Source: Pseudomonas sp. ML96
Lineage (GTDB): Bacteria; Pseudomonadota; Gammaproteobacteria; Pseudomonadales; Pseudomonadaceae
Direction: 5' to 3'
NCBI RefSeq assembly: GCF_000761545.1
Contig: NZ_JPMY01000003.1
Span: 214,276-278,275, forward strand
Length of the DNA stretch: 64,000 nucleotides
A program made the position numbers and the translations under genes. Positions 51,380-60,448 of this stretch are shown here, one piece after another (positions within the stretch are counted from its first letter, which is position 1; each line of letters starts with the position of its first letter). The notes under the pieces were generated by a model, which saw only the letters and a list, made by a program, of their open reading frames with translations, did no database searches and was not told where the DNA came from.

Positions 51380-51928
51380 ATGATTTTCGACGAATTCGAC
51401 ATCAAATCGCTGATCCGCCCGGTGCCGGACTTCCCCAAGCCTGGCGTGGTGTTCCGCGACATCACTCCGCTGTTCCAGTCGCCGCGCGCCCAGCGCCTGG
51501 TCGCCGACAGCTTCATCCAGCGCTATGTCGAGGCCGATTTCAGCCACGTCGCCGCCATGGACGCCCGCGGCTTCCTGATCGGCTCGGTGATCGCCTATGA
51601 GCTGAACAAGCCACTGATCCTGTTCCGCAAGCAAGGCAAGCTGCCGGCCGACGTCATCGCCGAGAGCTACCAGACCGAATACGGCGAAGCGCTGCTGGAA
51701 GTACATGCGGACAGCCTGTGCGAAGGCGACCGCGTGCTGGTCTTCGATGACCTGATCGCCACTGGCGGCACCCTGCTGGCCGCCGCCCGCCTGGTCAGAC
51801 GCCTCGGCGCCCAGGTGCACGAGGCCGCCGCCATTATCGACCTGCCCGAACTGGGCGGCTCGCAGAAGCTGCAGGACATGGGCATCCCCACCTTCTGCCT
51901 GACCGCCTTCGCCCTCGACGAGCGCTGA
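51380..51928 (+). CDS. apt: Adenine phosphoribosyltransferase
   Basis: A 182-residue purine salvage enzyme with [28 protein letters not shown], and the PRPP motif [14 protein letters not shown]. It makes AMP from adenine and PRPP. It begins 11 bases after the anr stop and may be cotranscribed with it, as in P. aeruginosa. Confidence 0.95.
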   Translation: MIFDEFDIKSLIRPVPDFPKPGVVFRDITPLFQSPRAQRLVADSFIQRYVEADFSHVAAMDARGFLIGSVIAYELNKPLILFRKQGKLPADVIAESYQTEYGEALLEVHADSLCEGDRVLVFDDLIATGGTLLAAARLVRRLGAQVHEAAAIIDLPELGGSQKLQDMGIPTFCLTAFALDER

Positions 51929-51958
51929 TCTGCGCTCGCCACAGCTGGCAGCTGCGGA

Positions 51959-52285
51959 TTAGCGCAGCTGCTGCAACCTGGATCGGATCAGGGCCGCCTT
52001 GTCCTCGCCCTGATTGATCGCCTGGCAAGACTCGTTCAACGACTGCTTCTCCGCGCTACCTGCGGCGTAGAACAGCGCCTCGCAGTCACAGCTCAGCGTC
52101 GCCTTCGGCTCGCCGCTCGCCACATCACGCACCTGGGCCACCCAGCAGGCATCACCGCAACCACAGGAGCGGTAGGCCAGGGTTTCGCCGGCGACGGGCC
52201 AATCCAGCTCGTACTCGCCGGAGCCGCCTGCGGCGAACGCCAAAGGGGCAAGAAGAAGGATAAAAGCCGAGAAAATCTTTCTCAT
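51959..52285 (-). CDS. Small secreted cysteine-rich protein of unknown function
   Basis: A 108-residue protein with a signal peptide (MRKIFSAFILLLAPLAFAAGG) and a mature part with several Cys in pairs: SCGCGDACWVAQV and LSCDCEALFY, later NESCQAI. It may bind metal or form disulfides in the periplasm. Start is uncertain: an ATG four codons upstream (52297) is possible and neither has a strong ribosome site. I do not recognise the family. Confidence 0.65.
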   Translation of the reverse strand: MRKIFSAFILLLAPLAFAAGGSGEYELDWPVAGETLAYRSCGCGDACWVAQVRDVASGEPKATLSCDCEALFYAAGSAEKQSLNESCQAINQGEDKAALIRSRLQQLR

Positions 52286-52333
52286 ACGGTGACTCATAAC
52301 CGGTATTTGAGGGTTAGCCACAGGCACTGCGGC

Positions 52334-52669
52334 TCACAAGCAGACACTAGGAAGATTGCCATCAGGGGTCTTCCAAACTCGCGTCTCTGCCACTCGCAGT
52401 CCATCCAGTTCGAAATGAACCCGGAGCCTTTGACTACACACCAAGCCCCTAACCTGCCGATAGCAATAGTCTTGTTTACATAGATATCCTTGCTGACTCA
52501 GCAAATGCATAGCCTCCTGCTCCGTTTTGCCAGTCAACTTCCAAGATGCAACGGCTGCCTCAAACTCGGCGGCACTCTTGTACTGAGGTTCATCGTCAGG
52601 CATGCACGCAGCCACATTGAATAGCAATGCCAGCAGCAAGACTCCCTTGCACCGCTCCCAGACTCTCAT
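52334..52669 (-). CDS. Small lipoprotein of unknown function
   Basis: A 111-residue protein with a lipoprotein signal ending FNVAAC (Cys22), followed by a mature domain with paired Cys (GYLCKQDYCYRQVRGLVC) and a C-terminal Cys. Its DNA is visibly poorer in GC and uses more A/T-ending codons than its neighbours, which suggests later arrival. I see no known domain. Confidence 0.62.
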   Translation of the reverse strand: MRVWERCKGVLLLALLFNVAACMPDDEPQYKSAAEFEAAVASWKLTGKTEQEAMHLLSQQGYLCKQDYCYRQVRGLVCSQRLRVHFELDGLRVAETRVWKTPDGNLPSVCL

Positions 52670-52767
52670 TAACTCAGCGTCCTTTTAGAACCCAACTCGG
52701 CTTATCCAATGAAGCCAGAAGATCAGGCGAAGCTACTGAGCGGCACCCAACCTGTCGAGGGCAGTCG

Positions 52768-53916
52768 TCACAGTCCCATCTGCTTGCTGATGATCTCGTT
52801 CATGATCTCCCGCGAACCGCCGCCGATAGAGAGGATGCGGTTGTCGCGGTACAGGCGCTCCACCAGCGATTCGCGCATGTAGCCCATGCCGCCGAGGAGC
52901 TGCACAGCGTCGTAGGTGATGCGGTCGGCCACATCGGTGGCGAAGTTCTTGGCCATGGAGATTTCCTTGATCACGCTCTTGCCGGCAGCCATTTTGGCGG
53001 CCTGGCGATAGGTGAACTCGCGCGAGACTTCCAGCTGGGTGGCCATCTCGGCCAGGCGGTGCTTGAGCACCTGGAACTTGCCGATCGGCTTGCCGAAGGC
53101 CTCGCGCTCGCGGGCCCAGGCCATGGCTTCCTCCAGCGCCATCTGCGAGGTCATGTTGGCCATCAGCGCCAGGCTCAGGCGTTCACTCTGGAAGTTAGCC
53201 ATGATGCAGGCAAAGCCCATGTTCTCGGCGCCGATCAGGTTCTCCACTGGCACCTGGCAGTCGTCGAAGAACAGCTCGGCGGTGTCCGAGGCCCACCAGC
53301 CCATCTTCTTCAGCGAGCGGCCGACACTGAAGCCGGGCGTACCCTTCTCGATCAGCAGCAGGCTGACGCCGCCAAAACCCTCGCTGCCGGTACGCACGGC
53401 CACCGTGTAGTAGTCGGCGCGCACGCCGCTGGTGATGAAGGTCTTGCTGCCACTGACGCGGTAGAAATCGCCATCGCGCACGGCGCGGGTCTTGAGGTTG
53501 GCCACGTCCGAGCCGCCGGAGGGCTCGGTCACCGCCAGGGCCATGATCTTCTCGCCGGCCAGCACGGCGGGTACCACACGCTCACGCAGCGCCGGCTTGG
53601 CCCACTTGAGCACCGGCGGCAGGCCGATATCCAGCGAACCGAGGCCGGCCACCAGACCACCGGAGCCGGAGCGCATCAGTTCCTCGCTGGCCGCCACCTT
53701 GGCGAACAGGTCGCCCTCGTGGCTGCCGCCGTACTGCTCCGGATAGCCGATACCGAGGATGCCGGCGGCGCCAGCCTTACGGTACAGCTCGCAGGGAAAC
53801 TCCTCGGCCTCCTCCCAGTCCGCCACATGCGGCAGGACCTCGCGCTCGATGAAGCGGCGCACCGAGTCACGGACCAGTTGATGGGATTGGTCGAAGTATT
53901 CCTGTAAGGCGGACAT
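52768..53916 (-). CDS. Acyl-CoA dehydrogenase family protein
   Basis: A 382-residue flavoprotein of usual length. MALAVTEPSGGSDVANLKT and FYRVSGSKTFITSGVRADY form the FAD/substrate region, AREREAFGKPIGKFQ is the third-domain signature, and YDAVQLLGGMGYMRES with the following arginine-rich loop ends the fold. It catalyses the first beta-oxidation step on an unknown acyl-CoA in the cytoplasm. The ATG at 53916 follows GGGAG at 8 bases; ten extra upstream codons are not family-like. Confidence 0.9.
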   Translation of the reverse strand: MSALQEYFDQSHQLVRDSVRRFIEREVLPHVADWEEAEEFPCELYRKAGAAGILGIGYPEQYGGSHEGDLFAKVAASEELMRSGSGGLVAGLGSLDIGLPPVLKWAKPALRERVVPAVLAGEKIMALAVTEPSGGSDVANLKTRAVRDGDFYRVSGSKTFITSGVRADYYTVAVRTGSEGFGGVSLLLIEKGTPGFSVGRSLKKMGWWASDTAELFFDDCQVPVENLIGAENMGFACIMANFQSERLSLALMANMTSQMALEEAMAWAREREAFGKPIGKFQVLKHRLAEMATQLEVSREFTYRQAAKMAAGKSVIKEISMAKNFATDVADRITYDAVQLLGGMGYMRESLVERLYRDNRILSIGGGSREIMNEIISKQMGL

Positions 53917-53975
53917 GCGGGTGGCTCCCGTTTTTGTTTTCGCCACCCTAACCGAGCGCTTGCTTGGTTTTCAAG

Positions 53976-54557
53976 TCATGGCGTTTTTGCCGCACGCAAT
54001 GCCCGCATCACCTGAATCTGCATGTCGTAGGCCGGCTTCTCCACCGACTCGAAGTCGCGGGTGTAGCGCTGGGCAAACACGGTCGAGCCCCACTCGCGAT
54101 ACTGCTTGGCGTGCCACAGTTCGTGGGCCCACAGGGCGATGTCCTGCTCGGCGGCCTCCTGGCTGCGGAACACCACCACATCGACCAAGGTCACCGCCTG
54201 GATGTCCGGGTTCTGCAGCATGGCGCTGGCCACGTCCATCTCGTCGAGCGCACCGACGCGGAAGCGAACCGTATCGAGCAAGGCGCTGTCGTAATAGGAC
54301 GTCAGCTGTGCACGCATCTCCAGTGGCATCGGCTGGGTACCGGCCATCAGGGCGGTATCGCGCGATTGCAGGATCCAGCGTTCGAGCGTCACCGACGCCG
54401 AGCCGAGCACCTGGGTACGAACCTGCTCGACATCGGGCACGCAGATACAACTGGTGAAGCAGATTTCCATCTGCCCCACCGGGCAGGCAGCAGAGGCGCC
54501 GAGCGGCACGCCCAGGATGGCGAGCAGCGCGGCGCGGCGAAGATAAGCAGGAATCAC
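53976..54557 (-). CDS. Secreted protein with HExxH metallopeptidase-like motif (DUF4157-like)
   Basis: A 193-residue protein with a signal peptide (AILGVPLGASA-ACPVG), an early Cys cluster (ICFTSCICVP) and, near residue 145, ALWAHELWHAKQYREWG, a zinc-type HExxH motif with downstream residues as in the DUF4157/eCIS-core group. It might be a small periplasmic metallopeptidase or a structural relative without activity. Upstream of it diverges the small lipoprotein gene at 54680. Confidence 0.7.
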   Translation of the reverse strand: MIPAYLRRAALLAILGVPLGASAACPVGQMEICFTSCICVPDVEQVRTQVLGSASVTLERWILQSRDTALMAGTQPMPLEMRAQLTSYYDSALLDTVRFRVGALDEMDVASAMLQNPDIQAVTLVDVVVFRSQEAAEQDIALWAHELWHAKQYREWGSTVFAQRYTRDFESVEKPAYDMQIQVMRALRAAKTP

Positions 54558-54679
54558 GAATTTTCCAGGGAGTAGTTCGGGGGGAGCGCTGGGCCGCCAT
54601 CATGGCAGCGGATGGCGGACGACGCTATGACCGGCGCGGGGGCCGGAATATCCCGAACTCGCTGCCTGGGAGAAAGAAA

Positions 54680-55075
54680 ATGCGCGCCATCTGCATCGCC
54701 CTGCTGCTGGTGGGTTGCACCACGCTGAGCTACCAGCCCCAGGCCATCTCCGAACGCGAGGCCTACGCGGTGATCACCGAGGTAGCGGCACAGCAGCCCG
54801 CCGCCACCTATCTGGACAGTCGCTACCTGGGCTTTCGCGACAGCGCGGACGACGCCACCGGTACGCCACAGGACATTCGCGAGCGCATCTACTTCAGCTC
54901 GCTCGATGGCATCCAGTTGCGCCGCAGCGGCACGGGCTACCTGGTGCGCCTGAGCGGCCCGAGTGGCGACACGCTGCGCGACTTCCACATTGCCGAGCGC
55001 CAGCAGGCCGAGCGCTTCGTCGACGCCCTCGCCTACTACCGCGCCAACGCCCCTGCCTTCACCGGACTGAAGTGA
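54680..55075 (+). CDS. Small lipoprotein of unknown function
   Basis: A 131-residue protein with lipoprotein signal MRAICIALLLVGC (Cys13), then a soluble domain with EREAYAVITEVAAQQPAAT and FHIAERQQAERFVDALAYY. GGGAGAAAGAAA precedes the ATG. Its 3' end overlaps the facing PepSY gene by 17 bases. No family recognised. Confidence 0.7.
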   Translation: MRAICIALLLVGCTTLSYQPQAISEREAYAVITEVAAQQPAATYLDSRYLGFRDSADDATGTPQDIRERIYFSSLDGIQLRRSGTGYLVRLSGPSGDTLRDFHIAERQQAERFVDALAYYRANAPAFTGLK

Positions 55076-56252
55076 GCGCTGCAGCCTCGCCACGTCGCCC
55101 GGCAAAGCGCCGTGCACGCTGTTTGCGCCACCAGATGACGATGCCGGTGACGCTGAGCACGGCGATGGCCAGGCCCAGCACGGCGATCAGCACCCGCCCG
55201 GGGAAGCCGAGGATGCGCCCGCCGTGGATCGGCAGCTGCAGCTGATAGAAGCGCTCGCCAAGAGTGCCGACACCGGGAATCTCGCGGCCGATCACGCTGC
55301 CATCCTGGCCATGCACGAAGACCCAGGCATTGCCTTCGTCGCTAGCGTGGTCGCCGAAGCCGGCGCCGAAGAAGTTGTACTCGAAGCTGTAGTACAGCTC
55401 GGTGATCGGTGCGTGCAGGCCAAGGCGATCGCCCTCCTCGCGCGCCAGCCGGTAAGCCTGGCGATAATCCAGCCTCAACTCGCCCAACTCTTCCTTGGGC
55501 AGACGCCCACGCGCCTCGTAGGTGCTCAGCGGCACCTCGGAGAACAGCGACACTACCGGTTTGAATACCTCCGCCGGCAGGTTCATCGCCACGCTGCTCA
55601 CTGCCACCGGCGCCAGCAGCAACCACAGCCACAGGCCGCCGGCGCGATGCACGTCGTGGTTGAGGCGCTGGCGCTTGATCTTCCAGGCCTTGCCCCACTT
55701 GCGCCAGAACGGCCGCCCGCGCGGCAGGGTCAGCCACAGCGAGACCAGGCAATCGAGGGTCCAGGCAATGGCGACCAGGCCCATCAGCCAGATGCCCCAG
55801 TTGCCCGGCAGGCTGAGGTTGTAGTGGAACTCGAGAGTGAACGGCACCAGGTTCTCCTTCGAGAAGCAGCAGGCGCCCCACTCGCGCTCGCCCAGCACCT
55901 TGCCGTCTGCCGGGTCGAGATAGAACACCCGTGGCGCCAGCGGATACGGTTGGCCGGTGGCCGGATCGGTACGCGGCATGGTGGCCAGCAGCGCCGAGTG
56001 CCCGGGCTCGTCCGGCTGCTCCAGGTACCAGACCAGGCGCTGCGGGTATTGCGCCTCCAGCTGCTCGATCAGGCTCGGCCCATCCATACGCACCGTGGCG
56101 GCATGGTCGGTCTGGTAGAACTGTGGGTTGAGCCATTCGTCCAGCTCGTGATGGAAGGCCAGCACGCTGCCGGTGAGGCCGGCCAGTGCGAGGAATACCG
56201 CCGTGGCCAGCCCCAGGTAGCGATGCAGCAGGACCAGAATGTTGCGCGTCAT
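55059..56252 (-). CDS. PepSY-domain inner-membrane protein, FoxB/siderophore reductase-like
   Basis: A 397-residue protein with four membrane helices: near residues 9-35 (LHRYLGLATAVFLALAGLTG), 150-170, 195-225 and 345-375. A PepSY-type periplasmic part lies between. HRYLGL and HHELDEWLNP carry conserved His that may bind heme. Members beside siderophore receptors (FoxB, FpvG-like) reduce ferric siderophores to release iron. Its place directly after a TonB receptor supports that role. The 3' end overlaps the facing lipoprotein gene. Confidence 0.82.
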   Translation of the reverse strand: MTRNILVLLHRYLGLATAVFLALAGLTGSVLAFHHELDEWLNPQFYQTDHAATVRMDGPSLIEQLEAQYPQRLVWYLEQPDEPGHSALLATMPRTDPATGQPYPLAPRVFYLDPADGKVLGEREWGACCFSKENLVPFTLEFHYNLSLPGNWGIWLMGLVAIAWTLDCLVSLWLTLPRGRPFWRKWGKAWKIKRQRLNHDVHRAGGLWLWLLLAPVAVSSVAMNLPAEVFKPVVSLFSEVPLSTYEARGRLPKEELGELRLDYRQAYRLAREEGDRLGLHAPITELYYSFEYNFFGAGFGDHASDEGNAWVFVHGQDGSVIGREIPGVGTLGERFYQLQLPIHGGRILGFPGRVLIAVLGLAIAVLSVTGIVIWWRKQRARRFAGRRGEAAALTSVR

Positions 56253-56279
56253 GATTTTCCGTTTCGCAGACAGTAGAAA

Positions 56280-56305
56280 GCCGCCGCTCCTCGCGAAGCG
56301 GCGGC
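56280..56305 (-). terminator. Hairpin between siderophore receptor and PepSY genes
   Basis: Perfect 9-bp stem GCCGCCGCT / AGCGGCGGC with an 8-base loop, followed on the minus strand by TTTCTACTG. It may end part of the receptor transcripts, leaving the PepSY gene at lower expression. Confidence 0.5.
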
Positions 56306-56317
56306 CGTATCAAGGCA

Positions 56318-58846
56318 TCAGAACTCTTGGGTGATGGTCGCCATTACGTTGCGCTCCTCGCCGTAGTAGCAGTAGTTGAGGTTGCCGCACGAAGCCACAT
56401 AACGCTCGTCGAGCAGGTTATTGGCATTGAGGCGTACCGAGGCCCCGTGCAACCCGACCTGAGCGAGGTCGTAGCTAAGCAACGCGTCCCACAGGGTGTA
56501 AGACGGCACGTGTACGGTGTTCTCTGCATCCGCCCAGCTTTTGCCGACATAGCGCACACCGAGACCAGCACCCACGCCAGTGAGAGCACCTTGATTGAAG
56601 CGATAGTCGGCCCACAGACTGGCCATATGCTCCGGAGCCTGCGCCGGGGTATTGCCCTTCACATCAGTGACGACCTGACTGATATCGGCACTGAAGTAGC
56701 TCTTGCTGTACTCCACGTCGGTGTAGGTATAGCTACCCAGCAGGCGCAGGTTATCCGTTAGCTGTACCCGCCCCTCCAGCTCCACGCCTCGAGACTGAAC
56801 CTCGCCAACATTGCGGTAGAAGGACTCATTGGCCAACTTGGTCGCTACGTTCTGCTGACGAATGTCGAACAGGGAAAGGGAATACAGATCATCGCTACCG
56901 TTGGGCTGGTATTTCAGACCTACCTCCCACTGCTTGCCCTCGGATGGATCGATCAGGCTGCCCGCGGCATCGCTGTATGTGGACGGGTTGAACGACTCGG
57001 AATAGCTGATGTAGGGCGCCAGACCATTATCGAAGCGGTACAGCACGCCAGCACGGCCGGTCAGCTTTTGGTCATCTAGGGAATTTTCAGTGCCGCCTGG
57101 ACGAGCTACCACATAGCCAGGAATGTTCGTATCCCAAGCGAACTCGTCTATACGGTTCTCTTCTGAGACATCAAACCAGTCATTGCGCAGGCCCAGCGAA
57201 ATGTTCCAATTACCAGCCTCGATGAGATCCTGCACGTAGACACCTGTCTGCTCTTTACGGCGCAGATAGCTGTACAGATCGGTCGGCGGGGTAAAAGCAA
57301 CAGTGTCATTGCCGTAGGCCGGATTGAACGGATTAAGGTTGCTGGCTGCACCATTGGTCCAATCCACCACTGTCTTCATGCGTTGGTAGTCCAGCCCCAT
57401 GACCAGGGTATGTGTGGCCGGACCAGTGGCGAACTCTGCCTGCAGCATGTTGTCCACGATCCACGAGTGCAACGCCTCTTCCGCGCCGGTGTAGAGACGG
57501 TAGAGCTCGTTAGGATTTGGCGTGTAGATGTCGTAGCCATAGGCATAGATCTGATCAACCGTCATGGTCGAGTCGAGGTAGCGGAAGTTCTGCCGCGCAC
57601 TCCAAACATCGTTGAAACGATGCTCCAGCTCGTAGCCGACCATTTGCTGCTCACGCGAGGCAGTATCGAAACCGGACTCTCCTTCAAAGAAGTTCTCGTC
57701 GATGCGTTTGCCGTTGCTGTGCGGATAGAGCGTTCCGGAAGCAGGCAAGCCTCCGTGGTAACCACCTTGCGGGTCACTTTGCAGATAGGCGTAAAGATTA
57801 AGTGCGGTGTCTTCGCTAAAGTTGATGGCCAGGCTCGGCATCAGGGTGTAGCGGGTCTCTTCGGTGTAATCGAACTGGGTATCGCTGTCCTTGGCCAAGC
57901 CAACCAGACGGTAGGCAACACTCTCGGTCAGTGGCCCAGTGGAATCGAAGCCAATGCTCTTGTAGTCATGACTACCGGCAGATAGCTGAACTTCGTTCTG
58001 CGCATCGAACTGCGCCCGTTTAGTAGTCAGAGCAGCCAAACCACCTGGGTTGCTTCGCCCGTAAAGTACCGAGGAAGGCCCCTTGAGAATGTCGATACGC
58101 TCGATGAAATACGGATCAACTTGTAGGCTGCTGTAAGTACCAGCATCCCCCATGGACTTCAGACCATCGACGATGATGTTGTCGACTGAACCGTCATTGA
58201 AGCCGCGCATGGCAACATAGTCGTAACGGTGAGTCGCACCGTAGGGGTTGATCAGCACCCCAGGGGCATAGCGCATGGCCTCAGATACGGTCCGGGAACC
58301 CTGATCGTCCATCTGATCGCGGGTCACAACGGAAACCGACTGAGAGGTTTGCAGTAGCGGCAGACTGGTCTTGGTCGCCACGCTGCTGTGGGTGGCGTTG
58401 TAGCCATCCATGCTGCCCAGCGCGTTGCCCAGGGCAAAACCTTCCACGTTGGTGGTTTCCAGCGACAGGCTAGCGCCCTCGCCCGCCAGGCTCAGCGAGT
58501 AGCCGCCGCTGGCGTCCCGCACCACTTGCAGACCGCTACCTTGCAGCAGCTGGGCCAGGCCCTCATCCACCGAATACTGGCCCTGCAGGCCGGTGCTCTG
58601 CTTGCCGGCAGTGAGCTGGCCGTCCACGGCAAGGAGAATCTGCGACTCGCTGGCGAACTGGCTCAGGGCGCTCGACAGCGGGCCGGCCGCGATGCTGTAG
58701 CTGCGCAGGCTCTGCTCGGTATCCGCGGCATGGGCCACGCCAACCAGCGCCGGCTGCAGGGCCGCCAGCGGCATGGCCAGCACGGCGGCGCGGATGGCAC
58801 GGCGCAGGGCCTGAGGGGCCGGGCGTTGGATATGAGTGGTAGACAT
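56318..58846 (-). CDS. TonB-dependent siderophore receptor with N-terminal signalling domain
   Basis: An 842-residue outer-membrane transporter. A signal peptide of about 45 residues precedes the STN signalling domain (SIAAGPLSSALSQFASESQI to about residue 115). Next comes the plug, with SVSVVTRDQMDDQGSRTVSE and GPSSVLYGRSNPGGLAALTT, then a 22-strand barrel ending in Phe. The class is ferrichrome/ferrioxamine-like (FoxA, FiuA), but the ligand cannot be fixed by eye. The STN domain should signal to the FecR-type protein next door. AGGGGATTTCC precedes the ATG. The barrel DNA is clearly less GC-rich than the STN part. Confidence 0.9.
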   Translation of the reverse strand: MSTTHIQRPAPQALRRAIRAAVLAMPLAALQPALVGVAHAADTEQSLRSYSIAAGPLSSALSQFASESQILLAVDGQLTAGKQSTGLQGQYSVDEGLAQLLQGSGLQVVRDASGGYSLSLAGEGASLSLETTNVEGFALGNALGSMDGYNATHSSVATKTSLPLLQTSQSVSVVTRDQMDDQGSRTVSEAMRYAPGVLINPYGATHRYDYVAMRGFNDGSVDNIIVDGLKSMGDAGTYSSLQVDPYFIERIDILKGPSSVLYGRSNPGGLAALTTKRAQFDAQNEVQLSAGSHDYKSIGFDSTGPLTESVAYRLVGLAKDSDTQFDYTEETRYTLMPSLAINFSEDTALNLYAYLQSDPQGGYHGGLPASGTLYPHSNGKRIDENFFEGESGFDTASREQQMVGYELEHRFNDVWSARQNFRYLDSTMTVDQIYAYGYDIYTPNPNELYRLYTGAEEALHSWIVDNMLQAEFATGPATHTLVMGLDYQRMKTVVDWTNGAASNLNPFNPAYGNDTVAFTPPTDLYSYLRRKEQTGVYVQDLIEAGNWNISLGLRNDWFDVSEENRIDEFAWDTNIPGYVVARPGGTENSLDDQKLTGRAGVLYRFDNGLAPYISYSESFNPSTYSDAAGSLIDPSEGKQWEVGLKYQPNGSDDLYSLSLFDIRQQNVATKLANESFYRNVGEVQSRGVELEGRVQLTDNLRLLGSYTYTDVEYSKSYFSADISQVVTDVKGNTPAQAPEHMASLWADYRFNQGALTGVGAGLGVRYVGKSWADAENTVHVPSYTLWDALLSYDLAQVGLHGASVRLNANNLLDERYVASCGNLNYCYYGEERNVMATITQEF

Positions 58847-58956
58847 GGAAATCCCCTGGGTCTTGATGAAATGGCGGGCGAAATCGCCCTTTTGCACCTA
58901 GAGCCAGGCGAGATAGAAAAAGGGGAACCGCAAATGAAAAATATTTTCGCCTGCAC

Positions 58957-59901
58957 TCAAACCGCAGCTGAGTCGCGTGGCTCGATGCTGATCCACCACG
59001 GCAGGCGACGTACCACACGTACCGGCAGACTGGCTTCCAGCGCGGCGTAGATGCGCTCCGGCTCGGCCAGGGGGAAGGCGCCGACCAGGCGCAGATGGGC
59101 CACTTGCGGGTCGCAACCCAGGTGGCCGCGCTGGTAGCGCCCCAGCTCGGCGATGAACTCGCCCAGCGGCATGTCGTCAGCCTGCAGGATGCCATGGGCC
59201 CAGGCCTGCTGGCCCGGACGTAGCGGCGCCGGCTGACCCACCCTGAGCGCATCGAAGCAGACCTGTTGCCCTGCCGCCAGGGCCTGATGCCGGGTACCGA
59301 GGATCTCCAGCGCGCCACGTTCGGCCGAAACCAGATAGCCGTCGTCGCGCTGGCGTACGGCGAAGCGCCCACCCTGCACACGCAGCCGCGCATGCTCGGT
59401 TTCCAGCCACAGCGGCCGGTCATCCTCGGCCACATCCACCAGCACTTCGCCGCGGTACAGCGCCAGGCGGCGCAGGCTGGCGCTGAAGTCCACATCCAGG
59501 GCGCTATCGGTGTTCAACCACAGACGGCTGCCATCGGCCAGCTGGCTGCCCTGCACCTCGCCCACCGCCGTGCGCTGGTTGGCCTGCCACTGTTGCCAGG
59601 GCAAACCACGACCAGCGAAGGCCAGCAAGGTACCGCCACTGATCACGGATAGCACCTTGAGCGCCTGGCGCCGATCCATGCCCCGCGCCTGCAGCGCCGA
59701 GCGCGCAGCCTGACGCTGTGGCAGACGTTCGAACTGACTGCTGATCATCTCTACCCGCTGCCAGGCCTGACGATGCTGCGGCTGTGCCTCCAGCCAGAGC
59801 TGCCAGGCGAGGCGATCCTGCTCGCTGACGCGTTCGTCACGCAGCCGGGCAAACCATTCGGCGGCCTGCTCCAGCGCACTGAAATCGATGCTCTGGCTCA
59901 T
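58957..59901 (-). CDS. FecR-type anti-sigma/transmembrane signalling protein
   Basis: A 314-residue protein. The cytoplasmic domain (residues about 1-80) has AAEWFARLRDERVSEQDRLA and HRQAWQRVEMI, typical of DUF4880/FecR N-termini. One hydrophobic segment follows (ALKVLSVISGGTLLAFAG), then a periplasmic FecR domain with LNTDSALDVDF and an STN-like C-terminus. It relays siderophore binding at the receptor to the sigma factor encoded 3 bases upstream, with which it is cotranscribed. Confidence 0.92.
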   Translation of the reverse strand: MSQSIDFSALEQAAEWFARLRDERVSEQDRLAWQLWLEAQPQHRQAWQRVEMISSQFERLPQRQAARSALQARGMDRRQALKVLSVISGGTLLAFAGRGLPWQQWQANQRTAVGEVQGSQLADGSRLWLNTDSALDVDFSASLRRLALYRGEVLVDVAEDDRPLWLETEHARLRVQGGRFAVRQRDDGYLVSAERGALEILGTRHQALAAGQQVCFDALRVGQPAPLRPGQQAWAHGILQADDMPLGEFIAELGRYQRGHLGCDPQVAHLRLVGAFPLAEPERIYAALEASLPVRVVRRLPWWISIEPRDSAAV

Positions 59902-59904
59902 GCG

Positions 59905-60426
59905 TCAGTCCTGCGCCAGGGTCAGGCAGTGCAGCATGGCCTGGGCCATGTACTTCTTCACCATGCGCTCGGACACGCCGAGCTTGGCGGCAATCTGCAC
60001 GTAGGTCAGGCCATCGAGCTGGGCCATGAGGAAGGCATCGCGCACTTTGCTCGGCAGGCGGCGCAACATGGCGTCGATCTGCAGCAGGGTAGCCATAATC
60101 AGCTCACGCTCCTCCGGCGACGGCGCGTAATGCTCCGGCTGCAGAGCCAGGGATTCCAGGTAGGCGCGTTCGATAGCCAGACGACGCCAGTGGTTGACCA
60201 GCAGGGAATGGGCGATGGTCGACAGGTAAGCACGCGGATCACGCAGCGGGCTGAGGTCGCGTTCCTTGCTCAGCAGACGCAGGAAGGTGTCCTGGGCCAG
60301 ATCGGCGGCGTTCTGCGCGCAGCCCATGCGTTGCCGCAGCCAGCCGTGCAACCAACCGTGGTGATCCTGATAGAGCTGCTGGAGCGCCTGCTGTTGAGGG
60401 GTCGCGCTGACCGCCATGGGAAACAT
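59905..60426 (-). CDS. ECF sigma factor, FecI/FoxI-like (iron starvation)
   Basis: A 173-residue ECF sigma factor with sigma2 (NAADLAQDTFLRLLSKER, DPRAYLSTIAHSLLVNHWRR) and sigma4 (LPSKVRDAFLMAQLDGLTYV, then an HTH ending SERMVKKYMAQAM). It should direct RNA polymerase to the receptor promoter when the siderophore is present. Start at 60426 has GGA nine bases upstream; an ATG three codons later is an alternative. A Fur-like site precedes it. Confidence 0.92.
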   Translation of the reverse strand: MFPMAVSATPQQQALQQLYQDHHGWLHGWLRQRMGCAQNAADLAQDTFLRLLSKERDLSPLRDPRAYLSTIAHSLLVNHWRRLAIERAYLESLALQPEHYAPSPEERELIMATLLQIDAMLRRLPSKVRDAFLMAQLDGLTYVQIAAKLGVSERMVKKYMAQAMLHCLTLAQD

Positions 60427-60448
60427 CCGTCATCCACGCCGAAAGAGC

